Assembly (NCBI GenBank): GCA_014058105.1
Contig: JACGCM010001594.1
Location: forward strand, 248,001 to 312,000
Direction of reading: 5' to 3'
DNA length: 64,000 nucleotides
Origin: Kingdonia uniflora
Lineage: Eukaryota; Streptophyta; Magnoliopsida; Ranunculales; Circaeasteraceae
In this document: piece after piece, positions 12,090-23,600 of the stretch
Layout of the letters: each line of letters opens with the position of its first letter
Numbering within the stretch: the first letter of the stretch is position 1
Translations under genes and position numbers: made by a program
Notes under the pieces: generated by a model
What the model was told of the DNA's origin: nothing
Seen by the model: only the letters and a program-made list of their open reading frames with translations
The model's database searches: none

Positions 12090-12653
12090 TCACAAATCAG
12101 CAGCGATCAAGTCATTCAATTGATATCCCTTTACTCTGTACTCTCTCAGTAATACATTTTTGTTCCTGGTCCTCACATCAAAATACCTTGACAACTCTTC
12201 TTGATGAAACCCCGGTGGAATATCTAATTTTGCTTGAGCAAAGAACATAGTAGAAATAAGAGGAATTGGTGCATCAAACCTTGGAAACAAACAAACATAG
12301 TGTTTGTCCATCCCCAAACCAAAACAACAGTACTTAATAGTATTCATAAGAAGGTTTTGAAACCTCTTCTCATTCGACAATGACTTTTTCTTCCATGCCC
12401 AAAAAAGGGGTAAGAATGTATATGCTTCAGTGTGGCTAATGAAGACTACAACCTTCTCATAGCAAGTTAATAGTAAATGCCCCATATGCCTATATTTCAC
12501 ATGTTGATGACCAAACAAAAATGCCCGCAATAAGAATTCATACACCTTCCCACCGGCTGGACTGAATCGTATACCGAATGTCTGACTGAAAACTTTGATG
12601 GATAAAGTTTTCATTACATCCTGGAATCTATGCTGACTTTGATGTTGAACCAT
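12090..12653 (-). CDS. Unrecognised intact 187-aa ORF in the MULE
   Basis: A full open frame of 187 codons with a stop at 12090, by far the longest undamaged frame on the element's minus strand. The product begins MVQHQSQHRFQDVMK, has aromatic-rich middle parts (YTFLPLFWAWKKKSL, NTIKYCCFGLGMDKHYVC) and ends VKGYQLNDLIAADL. I do not recognise a family; it lacks the catalytic motifs I would expect of a Ulp1 protease or a phosphatase, two domains known to join mobile-domain genes. A polypyrimidine-AG acceptor (TTGTTTTAG, about 12664) lies just upstream, so this may be the last exon of the mobile-domain gene rather than a separate gene. Intactness inside a decayed element suggests either youth or selection; both are inference. 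Confidence 0.55.
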   Translation of the reverse strand: MVQHQSQHRFQDVMKTLSIKVFSQTFGIRFSPAGGKVYEFLLRAFLFGHQHVKYRHMGHLLLTCYEKVVVFISHTEAYTFLPLFWAWKKKSLSNEKRFQNLLMNTIKYCCFGLGMDKHYVCLFPRFDAPIPLISTMFFAQAKLDIPPGFHQEELSRYFDVRTRNKNVLLREYRVKGYQLNDLIAADL

Positions 12654-12740
12654 TGCCGGAACCCTAAAACAAGAATTGTTATCATCTACGTCGACGCCAC
12701 GAAAATCTAGAAGATACTTTGGCTACGGTTAGAATAAAAC

Positions 12741-15700
12741 TTATTCTAACTTCTTTTTCTTAGACATATTCTCCCTCCTAGCTATGATGATATTTTTATA
12801 AGATTGCCCCGTGGAGACTAAGTCTTCTTGATAATCTCCTTTGGATCCCTGCTGTGCTATTATGAAGAATTTATCATTCTGGTCAAAAAATTCTTTAAAG
12901 GTTGGGTCCCCCATGTCCCCCATCCCTTCACTCGCGAGTATTTTCTTTAATGATTGATGCCAAACCCCATTAAACAATAATTAAATATTATAGTAGACAT
13001 TAATAATAGTATCAATAATGACATGGGGTGACATAGGTACAAGAGTTTGGAATAGGTCATACCCATTCATTGTTATCTACTTCCAAAGTCTTCTTCCTTT
13101 CTTCAGCATTAAGTAACTTCTTACGGCTGAAAAACACTTTTACATTAGGATAAACAGTGAAATAAACATTCCATGAAATAAATATGAACCGGGGGGGGGG
13201 GGGGGGGCATACGAGATCATTAGTTTCCTCCGTATATCTCGCGGCCTCTTTCTTATACTTGGATGTCCAATTCAGTATCTGTTCCAAAGGCATGAAGGAG
13301 ATGAGTTATAAAGTCATACACATTATTAAACTTCAATAAAGTTACTACTATCAAACCCAGCCAGAAGATATGAGGTTTTGCTAATCCAACCCGTCAAATT
13401 CTCCTTGTGCTTGCATGGTATCATGCCTATTTGGAGACAGAGTGGCATGGTCATTGAGCTATATATGTAGGGCATAAAAGTGGACAGAATATTAGGGAAT
13501 AAATTTTGTTGGCTCCTATATGGAAAGTTAATGAAATTATCGTAAGATGTACTAGCTGATACATCATATTGTTCACCAACATCTTCACATTGGTCCACGG
13601 GTGATGAGCGTTCCTCATTGACACAGGCTTCTTTCTGTCAATGAATTCTAAATAACCCAGCATCATCATTTGTAGCCAAGTCAACAGTAAGATCTTGTCC
13701 ATGACATAGTTCCAAACCACTCTAAGTATCCCTCCGTACATACTGCAGACCCCTCTTGTACCCTCTGCCCCTTTTTATCCATCTTCAAAATCTATTCCTT
13801 CCACTTCTTTTTAAAGAAGCAATCAACCCACTCAAACTTAGGATTGAATTTTCTTGGCTCTTCTGAGATCCATAGATCAGACATCTCTGGACATCTTGGC
13901 TTTGTAGGGATGCCTTGAATCTGAGAGAACTGCCACACAACCCTATTTGGATAGTAGGGCTGAACATGGTCTGGACTTGCTAACGCCTCATAGAAATAGG
14001 TGATCTCCTTGTACGCATGTGCAATATCCTTTTTATCTCTATATGGGTCCCATACAACCTACGTGATAAATGAGTTAACTGTATTATGTTATGAATTGCA
14101 AAAGAGACAGGAAAGGCACCTTAAGAAATTTTTGTGCAAACACCAAATAAAGACGGAGAAGACATCTGATTAACTTATATCCTCGACTTTGTAATTGTCC
14201 AATACTTCCCTGAACTTTAGTAAAGTTGAACCACCATTTCTATCTGTAACAGATCCACCCCATTTTCAACAAGTACAATGCTCATAATTATCTGAATCCT
14301 GCTCCTTCGATATCCCAGGAAGCTTTGGGAAATGCGCAAAGATTCACGACTACATGCATTTATATAAATAAAATCTAATTAGTAAACAGATTCATGCATA
14401 TGTCAACAATAGTGTAGACTAAGATCCTATGGATAGTTCCATATCATACATTCCAATCATAAACTATTTATCGAAGAGCTAGTTCATATTTGGAAATAAG
14501 TTATCATTGTGATAGTCGATATCTGGAAACTATGCGAATAAGTACTACATATATACAACAGTAGTAAAAGAGTATGAGAATCACCTCGAGTAATGTGGTA
14601 CAGTATACAAATTGCTTCCCATCATCTTGAGATACTGTACTGAGATTGTGATACATGTGTACCAGAACTGCTGATCCCCATGACCACTTCTTTGCCACTT
14701 TGTCCTTAGCAAACAAGTTAAGATACCATGCGCTGACATCAGGGCCCTTTTTCATCAAAACTAAAATGAACCGAGGACATATAATATGTACGCACGAGTA
14801 GTAGAAACGGCGGTTAACCCCTTCTTCTTGGCTGCTACAGTAGTACCATCACTGATAACCTTATCCAATTTGTATGCAAAATGTTCTTGTAGTTTGGACA
14901 GTGACAAAGAATTCCCTTTACCACCAGCTTTCATAGTTTTGAATCCAACAAGATTTAGCAAAAGGTTCTTCTAGAAAACATTGAGAAGGGTGGGGAATCC
15001 CCAAGTACCACTAATTACCGTGGCATCACCATCTGTACCTAACCCAATCAATTGCTCCACATCATTCAAAGATGGAGTCATCTCTCCCCATTTGAAATGG
15101 AAACTATTAGTTTTCGGCTGCCAATATTCGGTAAAAGCATAAATAAGGCCAGAGTTATAATAGTCATGCGATATGACCCTAATTATATCTAAACCCTTCA
15201 ACTTAACCAATTCATGGGTCATTTGTAGTTCCCTTGTAAGATCTCACGTTGACGGGTGATGGTGAACACGAGGGCATGGCTTTTCCTGAACAATAACAGT
15301 GATTATGTCACAAAAACAAGATTAACAATGTTACTATTTAAAATTCCAAATTGTAACAAACAATAATGGGAATAACCAATAATAATTAAATAATATACTT
15401 GCCCTAGCGCGATCGACCTGACTCTATGGAACTTGAAGCTTCTGAACAAACTATTATCAATAGGTCTTACATCTTCGTTGTTTGCAGCCCCATCGCCTTC
15501 ATAATTACCCCATCGTTACATTCACAAATACCCTCATTAGCGTCATTATTAGGAATATTAACCTAAGAATCAGTTCCACCGCGACATTCACCGAGTGTTG
15601 GCTGAGCTCCCAAAGCAGCATGAGCGGACTCACTCTAGATTTTAGAACCCACATTTACTCGAGCTTCATCACCATCTTCAATATCATCCATTGTATCAGC

Positions 15701-15979
15701 TCTACTGTGTTGACAGACACCCTCATTCGTAGTTTCAAAATTTGGTAATTGTTCAACAATGTTTGGAGAGACCACTGCCATTTTCTCAACAGTCTTTCTC
15801 TTTTTCGGCCTTCTTTTTAGATTTTCAAAGTTTAGGTGCTCTGGGTCTGCTCTGTTCAACTCTCTTTTTCTTCTATTGAAAGCTGTAGGAGGCAGTTTCT
15901 TCATTGTATTACCTGTAGATGGAAGCACACCATATTCAAGTATGGAAATGTTAGTAAGTAGGATTGTCTGTATAGTCAT
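12741..15979 (-). pseudogene. Plant mobile domain (PMD) protein gene of the MULE, probably spliced and partly broken
   Basis: Reading leftward: an N-terminal exon (15979-15635) rich in basic residues (FNRRKRELNRAD, RRPKKRKTVEK: a likely nuclear localisation signal). The PMD follows: YAFTEYWQPKTNSFHFKWGE, MTPSLNDVEQLIGLGTDG (about 15160-15040), TTRAYILYVLGSF (about 14790), WSWGSAVLVHMYHNLSTVS (about 14650), an HFPKLPGI block (about 14320), and AHAYKEITYFYEALASPDHV with VVWQFSQIQGIPTKP (about 14000-13890). These blocks match the PF10536 type in order. Breaks between them look partly like introns, partly like damage (for example a TGA in the HCTC segment, about 14266). Downstream pieces 13741-12741 are open but unrecognised; the last ends in a Lys-rich tail. 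PMD proteins such as MAIN/MAIL1 act in the nucleus on silencing and genome stability; the role in transposons is not settled. Confidence 0.72.
13191..13207 (+). repeat. G17 homopolymer
   Basis: Seventeen consecutive G on the plus strand (C17 on the coding minus strand) inside the downstream half of the mobile-domain gene. It yields a poly-Pro stretch and is likely intronic or a slippage site; its length is a common sequencing weak point. Confidence 0.85.
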
Positions 15980-16038
15980 TGTCGGTTAATACATCATTCG
16001 ACAATTTTATTAGTCTAAGTCTCAGCATGCACTAACAT

Positions 16039-16330
16039 AATTGTCGATCTCGACAATATTATACATGCATAATTTCACATACACTGGTATAATTGTCAAA
16101 TTCGACAATATTTTATATGGAAGTCTTCATATACATTACCCTAATTGTCGAACTCGACAATTATTTTATATGCAAGTCTTCATATACATTACCATAATTG
16201 TCAAACTCGACAATATTATCTATGTAAGTCTTTATATACATTATAATAATTGTCGAACTCGACCATTATTTTATATGCAAGTCTTCATATACATTATTAT
16301 AATTGTCGAACTCAACAATATTATCTCACT
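16039..16330. repeat. Tandem array, six copies of a 52-53 bp unit with palindromic core
   Basis: Units start at 16039, 16091, 16143, 16196, 16248 and 16301. Each opens with AATTGTCGAACTCGACAATT or a close variant, a near-perfect 20-bp palindrome, followed by TATTTTATATGCAAGTCTTC-like sequence. It lies behind the right TIR, upstream of the mobile-domain gene. Placement, palindrome and spacing suggest protein binding, but no function is shown. Confidence 0.92.
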
Positions 16331-17029
16331 AAAATCGCCGACTTCGACCATTTTGACTTGTAATCATGCATTACACAAGGGGACATGAACTAGGGGAAAG
16401 AAATTAGGTGAACATTTTGATTGTAAACATGCATTACACAAAGGGAGAGAAAACCATAAATGAACTATAATTTGGTGGTAGTAGTATACAGAATACAAAA
16501 AAAACGCAAACCATTTACGCTGGAAAAGAAGCAATATTTTTTTTTTTCTTTCAAATTACAATTGTTTGATCAAACAAAGCCTAACTGAATATAAATGGGT
16601 AGTGATTGTCCAGTACAAACATACCTTCAAATAGACAACAATCTCCACCAACAAACTGTTCTCCAATATCCAACAGCAAACCCTAGATTCTTCTTTGAAA
16701 CCCCCAAATTAAAGGAAGCCCTGTCTCTAATTACCCCAACCAACTAGTCTCCAGTACAGTTCTCCAATCAACCAAGAACCTATTAGAGTGCGCTCAAACC
16801 CCAATTTTACTTCTAATCATAGCGCGACTGATAAGCTTCGAAATGGACATAGAAACTGTTTGAGATATATACAAGGATAAAGATGAGTGATTTAAGGGGA
16901 TTTAATTTGAAAATGCCCAATTTCTCCTCTAATAGTGAGTGTAAGAGAGAGAGAGAGAGGAGGACGAGTGAGACAAGAGGACAATGAAGAGTGATTTGAA
17001 TTATTTGTTTATTAAGAGAGAGGGAAATA

Positions 17030-17151
17030 CCACGTGGCTGCCAGCAATAATAAGTTTTTCACTTCATTTTCTTATATAGCAAATCACCTATTTTAATTGG
17101 TATTGAGTGAGACTTTAGTGTTTGGTTTGTGAGTATCTCTAAATCTTCCCC
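17030..17151 (-). repeat. Right terminal inverted repeat of MULE
   Basis: Reverse complement of the left TIR, including the 37-bp run from GAGATACTCACAAACC to CTCACTCAATACC, identical by eye, the TATA-like CTATATAAG and the CCACGTGG box. It lacks the 28-bp hairpin segment of the left TIR. Confidence 0.93.
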
Positions 17152-17611
17152 ATTTTTCTTTTCTTTCCTTTTAGTGTTACCCTCAAGTGACCGGTTTAGA
17201 GTAGCTTTGACTGGAATTTGGGGTAGTCACATTCATGTGGTTTGGCCATTATGCCTACCCACAAAACTACACGAGTCCTATAAAAGTTATACGTATCACG
17301 TGACGTGTTACTACACATGCAACACTTGTGCACAAAAACATTGGAGCTAACTGCTAATAACGAAAAAAAGGAAGGGGTAACAACGCAATTCCCAATTCTC
17401 TTTCCCTCTAGATCAACTCCTCCCTCTCAATCTCTCGTAATTGAACCCTGCATTACCCTCTTTCTCACAAATTAGGGTTTCCTAAATCAACAAATCCCAA
17501 TTTCTCAAATCAAAATTGATTCAACCCAAACCCATAATTCTTTAAATCTCTACGAATCTCTTAGAAATTTGCTTCAGATCTGTTCTCTGATCTCTGAATC
17601 AGATCGACAAG
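17152..17611 (+). promoter_or_regulatory. Proximal promoter and 5' UTR of the V-ATPase d gene
   Basis: Only 460 bp separate the MULE end from the start codon. The segment has a G-box with an adjoining TGACGTG (CACGTG at 17297, TGACGTG at 17301) and a telo-box-like ATTAGGGTTT (about 17472) in a pyrimidine-rich, C/T-A leader typical of plant housekeeping genes. No clear TATA box is visible. The transcription start is probably near 17370-17400; this is inference from the leader composition. Confidence 0.55.
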
Positions 17612-20600
17612 ATGTACGGGTTCGAAGCAATGACATTCAACATTCATGGAGGTTATCTCGAAGCGATTGTTAGAGGTCACAGATCTGGACTTCTCACTGC
17701 TGCTGATTACAATAATCTATGTCAGTGTGAAACCCTTGATGACATTAAGATGCATCTCTCAGCCACTGAGTATGGTCATTATCTTCAAAATGGTAATTTT
17801 TTTATTAGTGGAGTCTTAGAGCTGGATTGTACTGTGTGGGTAATTTGAAACATAGTTTGAGATCACTTTTGGATCGTAGTTTTCCGATTTCAATGTGGGT
17901 CTCAATTTTCTAGATGTCTAGGAGCCGCTTAGTATACAGTAAATGGTTTGTGATGCAATTTTTAGTGTTTTATTTTGTAGCTAATACAGTGGTCAGCGTT
18001 AAATCACTGGAAATATTTCCCATCCAATCGGAGTTCTAATTTTGAGCTGGATTGGAGCTTATACCTTCATTGGTATCACATTCGCATACTAGGAATGGAA
18101 TACATTACATTAACTGTAATGGTCAAATACTTGTCGTGTTTGCACTTATTTTCGTAATGTAATACAACTAGTGTACTTGAAAGAGAGGTGGGAGAGCGAC
18201 CATATATTTTCGCAAACATGATTAGATGGTTGGTTTTAGTTAAATCTTACATCGGTGTCAACATATGAAAAGAAATGTATTGGAGAGGTTTATTTATGGC
18301 CGTTTAATCATTTGGTCAAGTTAAATGTAACATCATTATATGGGACAATGCATGAAATTTCGTTTGTTTGTCGTGAACGGAGACAAAAAGTGGTGCATTT
18401 GCTTATTTTGGGGATTTATTGTAGAAATGAAGGGACAGAAGGATGAGAGTCTATAAGCATTAAGTAGAAGATAGTTATCAATGTAAGAGCAGAATGACTG
18501 GTCCTAATTGATGCTTGAGCTTGTTTATGTGTCCCTTTACTGTTACATTTTCGACAGAGCTATGACAAGCTGATATGGTCGGTCTCCTGCATCATCAACA
18601 ACAGGAGCATAATGGAAGTGTTGATTTCTATCTGAGAAGTGAGAACAGGTTTTGTTGCCTAGTTTTTGGCGACCCTTAAGCTCTGGCTGAATTAAGATAT
18701 TTTCCATTAAGCGACACATAGTGTTGTGTGCTTGAATTGTCATGTTCGTGACGAGCGCCACAATGTTAGACGAGTGCCAGCAATTTGGCTAAGAAAAGGA
18801 AATTTTTTAAGAATATGACCCGCTTGTGACAGATTTTGGGGAAATGCTTTTTGTGTTATATGAAGTTTCTCTTAAAATGTGGTCCGCTCAATTCGGTGAA
18901 GAGTAATCTCTCAATTTTTCCCATTTATACTATGTCTCACTTTCCTATGCTTGCATTGGTTTTAGGAAGGCAAGTGTGTCTAATAATCTTAGTTTGTTGG
19001 ACCGGGGCAACGGAGCAATGAAGTTGCATCTGTTTCAGTAGCTGACAGTTTGCTTTCAGTCTTAGGTTCTTGTTTTGAGACTCCTTTTTGGAGATGAACA
19101 TTGCTTTTAAGGAGAAATGAATTGGGATACTGGATCGGGTGAAGCTTAGCTCACGGAGAGGTTGTGGTGGTGCCTTATTGTTTCCTGAACTGCACTTGAC
19201 TTTCAAGTCGTTCATCTTTTCTAGTTTCTGTTTCAGTCTTTTGATAGTGGGAATGGGAAGAGGACCACATTATTGCATAATAGATGCTGCGCAGACCGGG
19301 CACTTATTGAGGCAGTTTCTCATCTTTTTCCTAACCAAATTGAGATGACTGTGTTCGGCGTGTTTAATAATGTATTTTTTTTTTTGTATTAAGACCTTCA
19401 TTTATGCGACGGTTGTTGGGATCTGAGGAGAGCACAATTTGGGTTAGCTTTCAGAGCCACATATTCTTAATCAGCATGTGGATAATTGGAGATGGAAGTA
19501 AAGTAAGTCTTTCTTTGGGTAGCTGGCGGTGTTTAAACTGGTTAATTTACCCCAATTCACGAATGCTGTGCTATGTGTGGATCTTAGTCTGGTGCTATGA
19601 ACTGTTAACTAGGAGTAGTACCATGAAATTCATCTTACGGTATCTTTCTAACATATCGAAGAATATTAAGACATAGAAGAGGAAGATGCACCTAAAGTTA
19701 ATATATTGACAAGCTTATCAGTATAACTTACTAAATTTTCTTACACAATTTGAAGCAAATTTGGCAATCTAGAAGAAATGTAAATTAGCCATGCTGTGGC
19801 TGTTATCCTGAGGAGATCTTTGACTATATTCTTGGGTCCTTAAAATATAAGCACGATAGAGAAAGGACCAGCTTAAACTCTTTGAAGACATTGTATCCAA
19901 GATGAAAACTCTATTTCTAGAAGATAAGTTCTAGTAACATATAACCTGCACACGGGAAAAAAAAAATACTGACAAAGACGAATATGTTGTCAAAGTTAAA
20001 CTGAAGTACTGTGGGTGACTTCACGTATACAAGGGTGACATTGTGGTGTCTCCTCCCTTGCACGATCAGTATACATTGTGGAAAATATTCCAATGCAAAA
20101 ATTTTCCAAATTAAAATTAAAATTTTCATTGTTGATGTTTTCATTCTAGATGCTTTGGCACTTTCAAGTATTGGGGTGGTGGTAGAACCACTTCTAGGAG
20201 AATTTGGTTTGACATTATTGTGATTGATTGAGAGACTAGTGTTTTATATCTTGCTCCTCTTTTATTTATCTATTCCCCTTTATTTGACATCTTCCATGTT
20301 TTCTTCTTACGCTATATGGAATGTATGAATATAATCGTACCAACTATGCAATGAACCTAGATCTTTCAATAAACTGTAGATGCAAGTCAACAAAGGAGGT
20401 CCATGTTTAGATGGAGAGCTTGTTATTCCCATGCATAGGTTGATGTATATTCGCAGTGATCAAAAACATAAAATCAGATGATCAGGTGAAGCTACTGGCA
20501 AAACTGTTATTATTTTAGGGGCCTCCTTTGGAATCATCTAAATGAAAAAATGTTTAGTCTCTAATTAACATAAAAAGAGATGGATCACTCTATTACACAT

Positions 20601-23600
20601 GCCTCCCACAAAAGCCTGTTAATTGACATGCTCAGGGTAGATGTCTTAAAGGCCATTTATTTTACCCCAAGAAAAGAGGACTCCATTGATATGGTCAATG
20701 ATTGATGCTAAATCTCGCTCCTTTCAGTTGAAGACCCTATTGTTTCTATCTTTAATTCTTGCACCAAGGATGTCAGGATATTTTGAACAAGACTGATACT
20801 TCTTGACAAGTATTGGCATGATTGATCATTTTAGCTGAGTTGTGCCTTACTCTTCAATTTCTGAAATCAAAACCGGAATCATTCTTTCTTGTTCCATATG
20901 GTAAAGATCGTGTTGTTGATCAAATAGCCTTACTGTATGTTGTATAGATTTATTTATCATCTTGGAGGTAGTCAACTTAAATTTTCTGCATTTACTTTAC
21001 AACTTTATCAGGAGTGCGTTAGGCTTTTAAAACATATGTCATGTACTCTAAGTTGCTGACTTGTTTGTGATAATTATTTGCAGAGCCTTCTCCTTTGCAT
21101 ACCACAACTATCGTTGAGAAATGCACTCTCAAACTGGTTGACGAATACAAGCACATGTTGTGCCAAGCCACAGAGCCCCTGTCTACATTTCTAGAGTATA
21201 TCACGTATGTATTGCTCTAGCCCAATTAAAACAAAGTCTTAGGAAGCCTCTATTTCCATGTTAAGACCTTAGGAGAGAATTACGTTCCAAACTTTGATTT
21301 AGTCACCTTCGTGGAACTAGATAAAAATTAAGAATCTTCTTGTCTCTATTAGGTATGGTCATATGATTGACAATGTTGTCCTTATTGTCACCGGCACCTT
21401 GCATGAGAGAGATGTGAATGAGTTACTAGAGAAGTGTCACCCTTTGGGCATGTTTGACAGGTAGTGTCTCTGCTCAATGATTTATATTGTATCTAGCATC
21501 TAGATGTTTTGGCACTTTATTTTGATGTTTATTAGCCTTTATATTTTTTTTGTCAGTATTGCTACTCTTGCAGTCGCACAGAATATGCGTGAACTTTACA
21601 GGCTGGTGCTTGTTGATACCCCACTGGCTCCATATTTTTCTGAATGCATTACATCTGAGGTACTGTCTTCTTGCGATTATTTTTTCCGAGTAGTTATTTC
21701 CTTGTGGATTTAAGTGTAATACTTTACAAAGATTAAGTGATGATTTGCGAAGAATAAAAAGAAGTAAATATTACATCAATTGTGTTGATATTATTGAATT
21801 TTATTTCTCCTCTGTATAAATACTGTTTGGAGATCTGCTACTTGGTTTGACTAAATAAGGAAAACCTGGTCATATGTTTTCTAACTTGTCGCGTTCACGT
21901 TATGATAATAGTATCTTAACTCATTGTTTTCTCTAGGCTTCTATCGTTAAAACTAGAATAAATATGTATGCATCTGTTGGAATGTATCAAGCTTAATATT
22001 CCAGATTTCTATGTTACATTAATTATTTGGGATTTGCCTTTGGTAGGACTTGGATGATATGAATATTGAGATCATGAGGAACACTCTTTATAAAGCATAC
22101 CTTGAGGATTTCTATATGTTTTGTAAGGTGGGTTTACCTTTCATAATGTCTTACTATTACTATAGATTTGTATGAAAACACACCTTTCTAATTATATGCT
22201 TTCAAACAGAAACTAGGGGGCGCTACGGCGGAGATTATGTCTGATCTTCTGTCATTTGAAGCTGACAGAAGAGCTGTCAATATCACAATAAACAGGTGGA
22301 CTTTTGAAAAGATTATTTCGTTGTCTTTATCTTTTCTATTTCTATAAAATTTATGTTGTAAAATAGCTTACCATTTCTTTGTTAATTTAACATTCCTGCA
22401 TTTATCTTTAATTGTATTGGCTTACATATCACAGTATTGGCACGGAATTGACAAGAGATGATCGTAGGAAGCTTTATTCTAGTTTCGGCTTACTGTAAGA
22501 ATTTTCTCCATCGCTTTCTTGGTTTGTTACCTACATAATAATTTACGAAGGTTTTTTCTCATTTAATATTTCACCTGTGTTACAGCTATCCTTACGGTCA
22601 CGAGGAACTTGCTGTCTGTGAAGACATTGATCAAGTAAGTTATCTATAAAGTTTAGTATGAGCTATGAGCATAGAATCTGGCGATGTTTTTTTTGTATGA
22701 TAATCTGATATACCTATTGGAAGAAATAATATTCTGATGGACCTGTTAGTGTTTGGTGAAACTAAGTATTTGTTGTCTAGGTACAGTAAGTTTCTTATTG
22801 GTTACACTTATACAGGTCTGGATAATTCAAAAATTTGGCTTTAAAGTTTTAGTAGAAAGAGCTACAATAAATGCAAGTTGTTTCGTGACCAGCAATGTGA
22901 TTATGGTTCAAGTCATGTCATTTTTTGTTACAATTTACAAACAGTTCTTTATATAGAGATAGTGAAGCTAGAGACCCGCCAAAAATGAATAAGTATCCCA
23001 CTTATAGAATTTGGGATAGTACATGAGAAGTAAATAAAAAAAGTAATGTTATTAGAAATCTTGACGGTATTCTAAGAGTAATTGAGTTCTCAAGTCAGGC
23101 TATTTTTCTATAGAGATCAATTCTCGTTGAAACTAGAGGTTTGTTGATCATTGGAACTCATTATTAAATGTCTGTTGGTCACTCTCTCATCATAGGTTCT
23201 TAACAAAATTGTCCAAATCTGCCTGGACTATCGTGTGACCTTTATTTTAATCATTGAGCATTATGCTGTAATGACATTCATTAGGTTCAAGTGTTAAGGA
23301 ATGCGTTAGGACTGGGTGGTTTTTTGTATGTGTGTGAGGACTATTCATAAACACTAAAACAAAGTGCATGGATACTTTTGTAAATCACTAGAATTCTTCA
23401 ACAAGGAAATTAGTGTTATAACAATCTTGTAATGCATTTTGCCCGTAGAATGCACGAGTCACAGTATTTGTGACATATACTTTGTAGCACAAATGTGTAT
23501 TTCAAAATAGTTTGGATGTTTGTGATGTAACACGTTACCTAAGTTTTATCATCATACACTCTCTGTATGAACCTCAACCCAATTATCACCCTCCTATTTC

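Larger units (their letters stand above)
7097..17151. mobile_element. 10-kb Mutator-like element (MULE) with two convergent gene units
   Basis: The element is bounded by long inverted repeats: 7097-7247 on the left matches the reverse complement of 17030-17151. Inside are a FAR1-type MULE transposase gene reading rightward (8764-11160), and a plant-mobile-domain gene plus an unknown ORF reading leftward (15979-12090). Each gene unit starts behind a TIR, and both TIRs carry an inward TATA-like CTATATAAG. The layout resembles MuDR of maize, where two convergent genes are driven by the TIRs. The transposase is broken, so this copy is not autonomous. A target-site duplication is hard to set because both flanks are TTTTCTTTTC-like pyrimidine runs, which also form a possible 9-10 bp duplication. 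Confidence 0.9.

Noticed and set aside
16039..16330. CRISPR-like reading of the regular palindromic repeats
   Set aside because: The units are contiguous with similar, not unique, spacers, lie in a plant transposon, and no cas gene is present.
16041..16388. Plus-strand open frame of 115 codons with repeated YMQVFIYI
   Set aside because: It is a translation of the 52-53 bp tandem array; the periodic peptide follows from the repeat.
18543..18761. 72-codon minus-strand frame in intron 1 of VHA-d
   Set aside because: It looks protein-like but has no recognisable motif and no neighbouring exon; could be a fragment of an old insertion.
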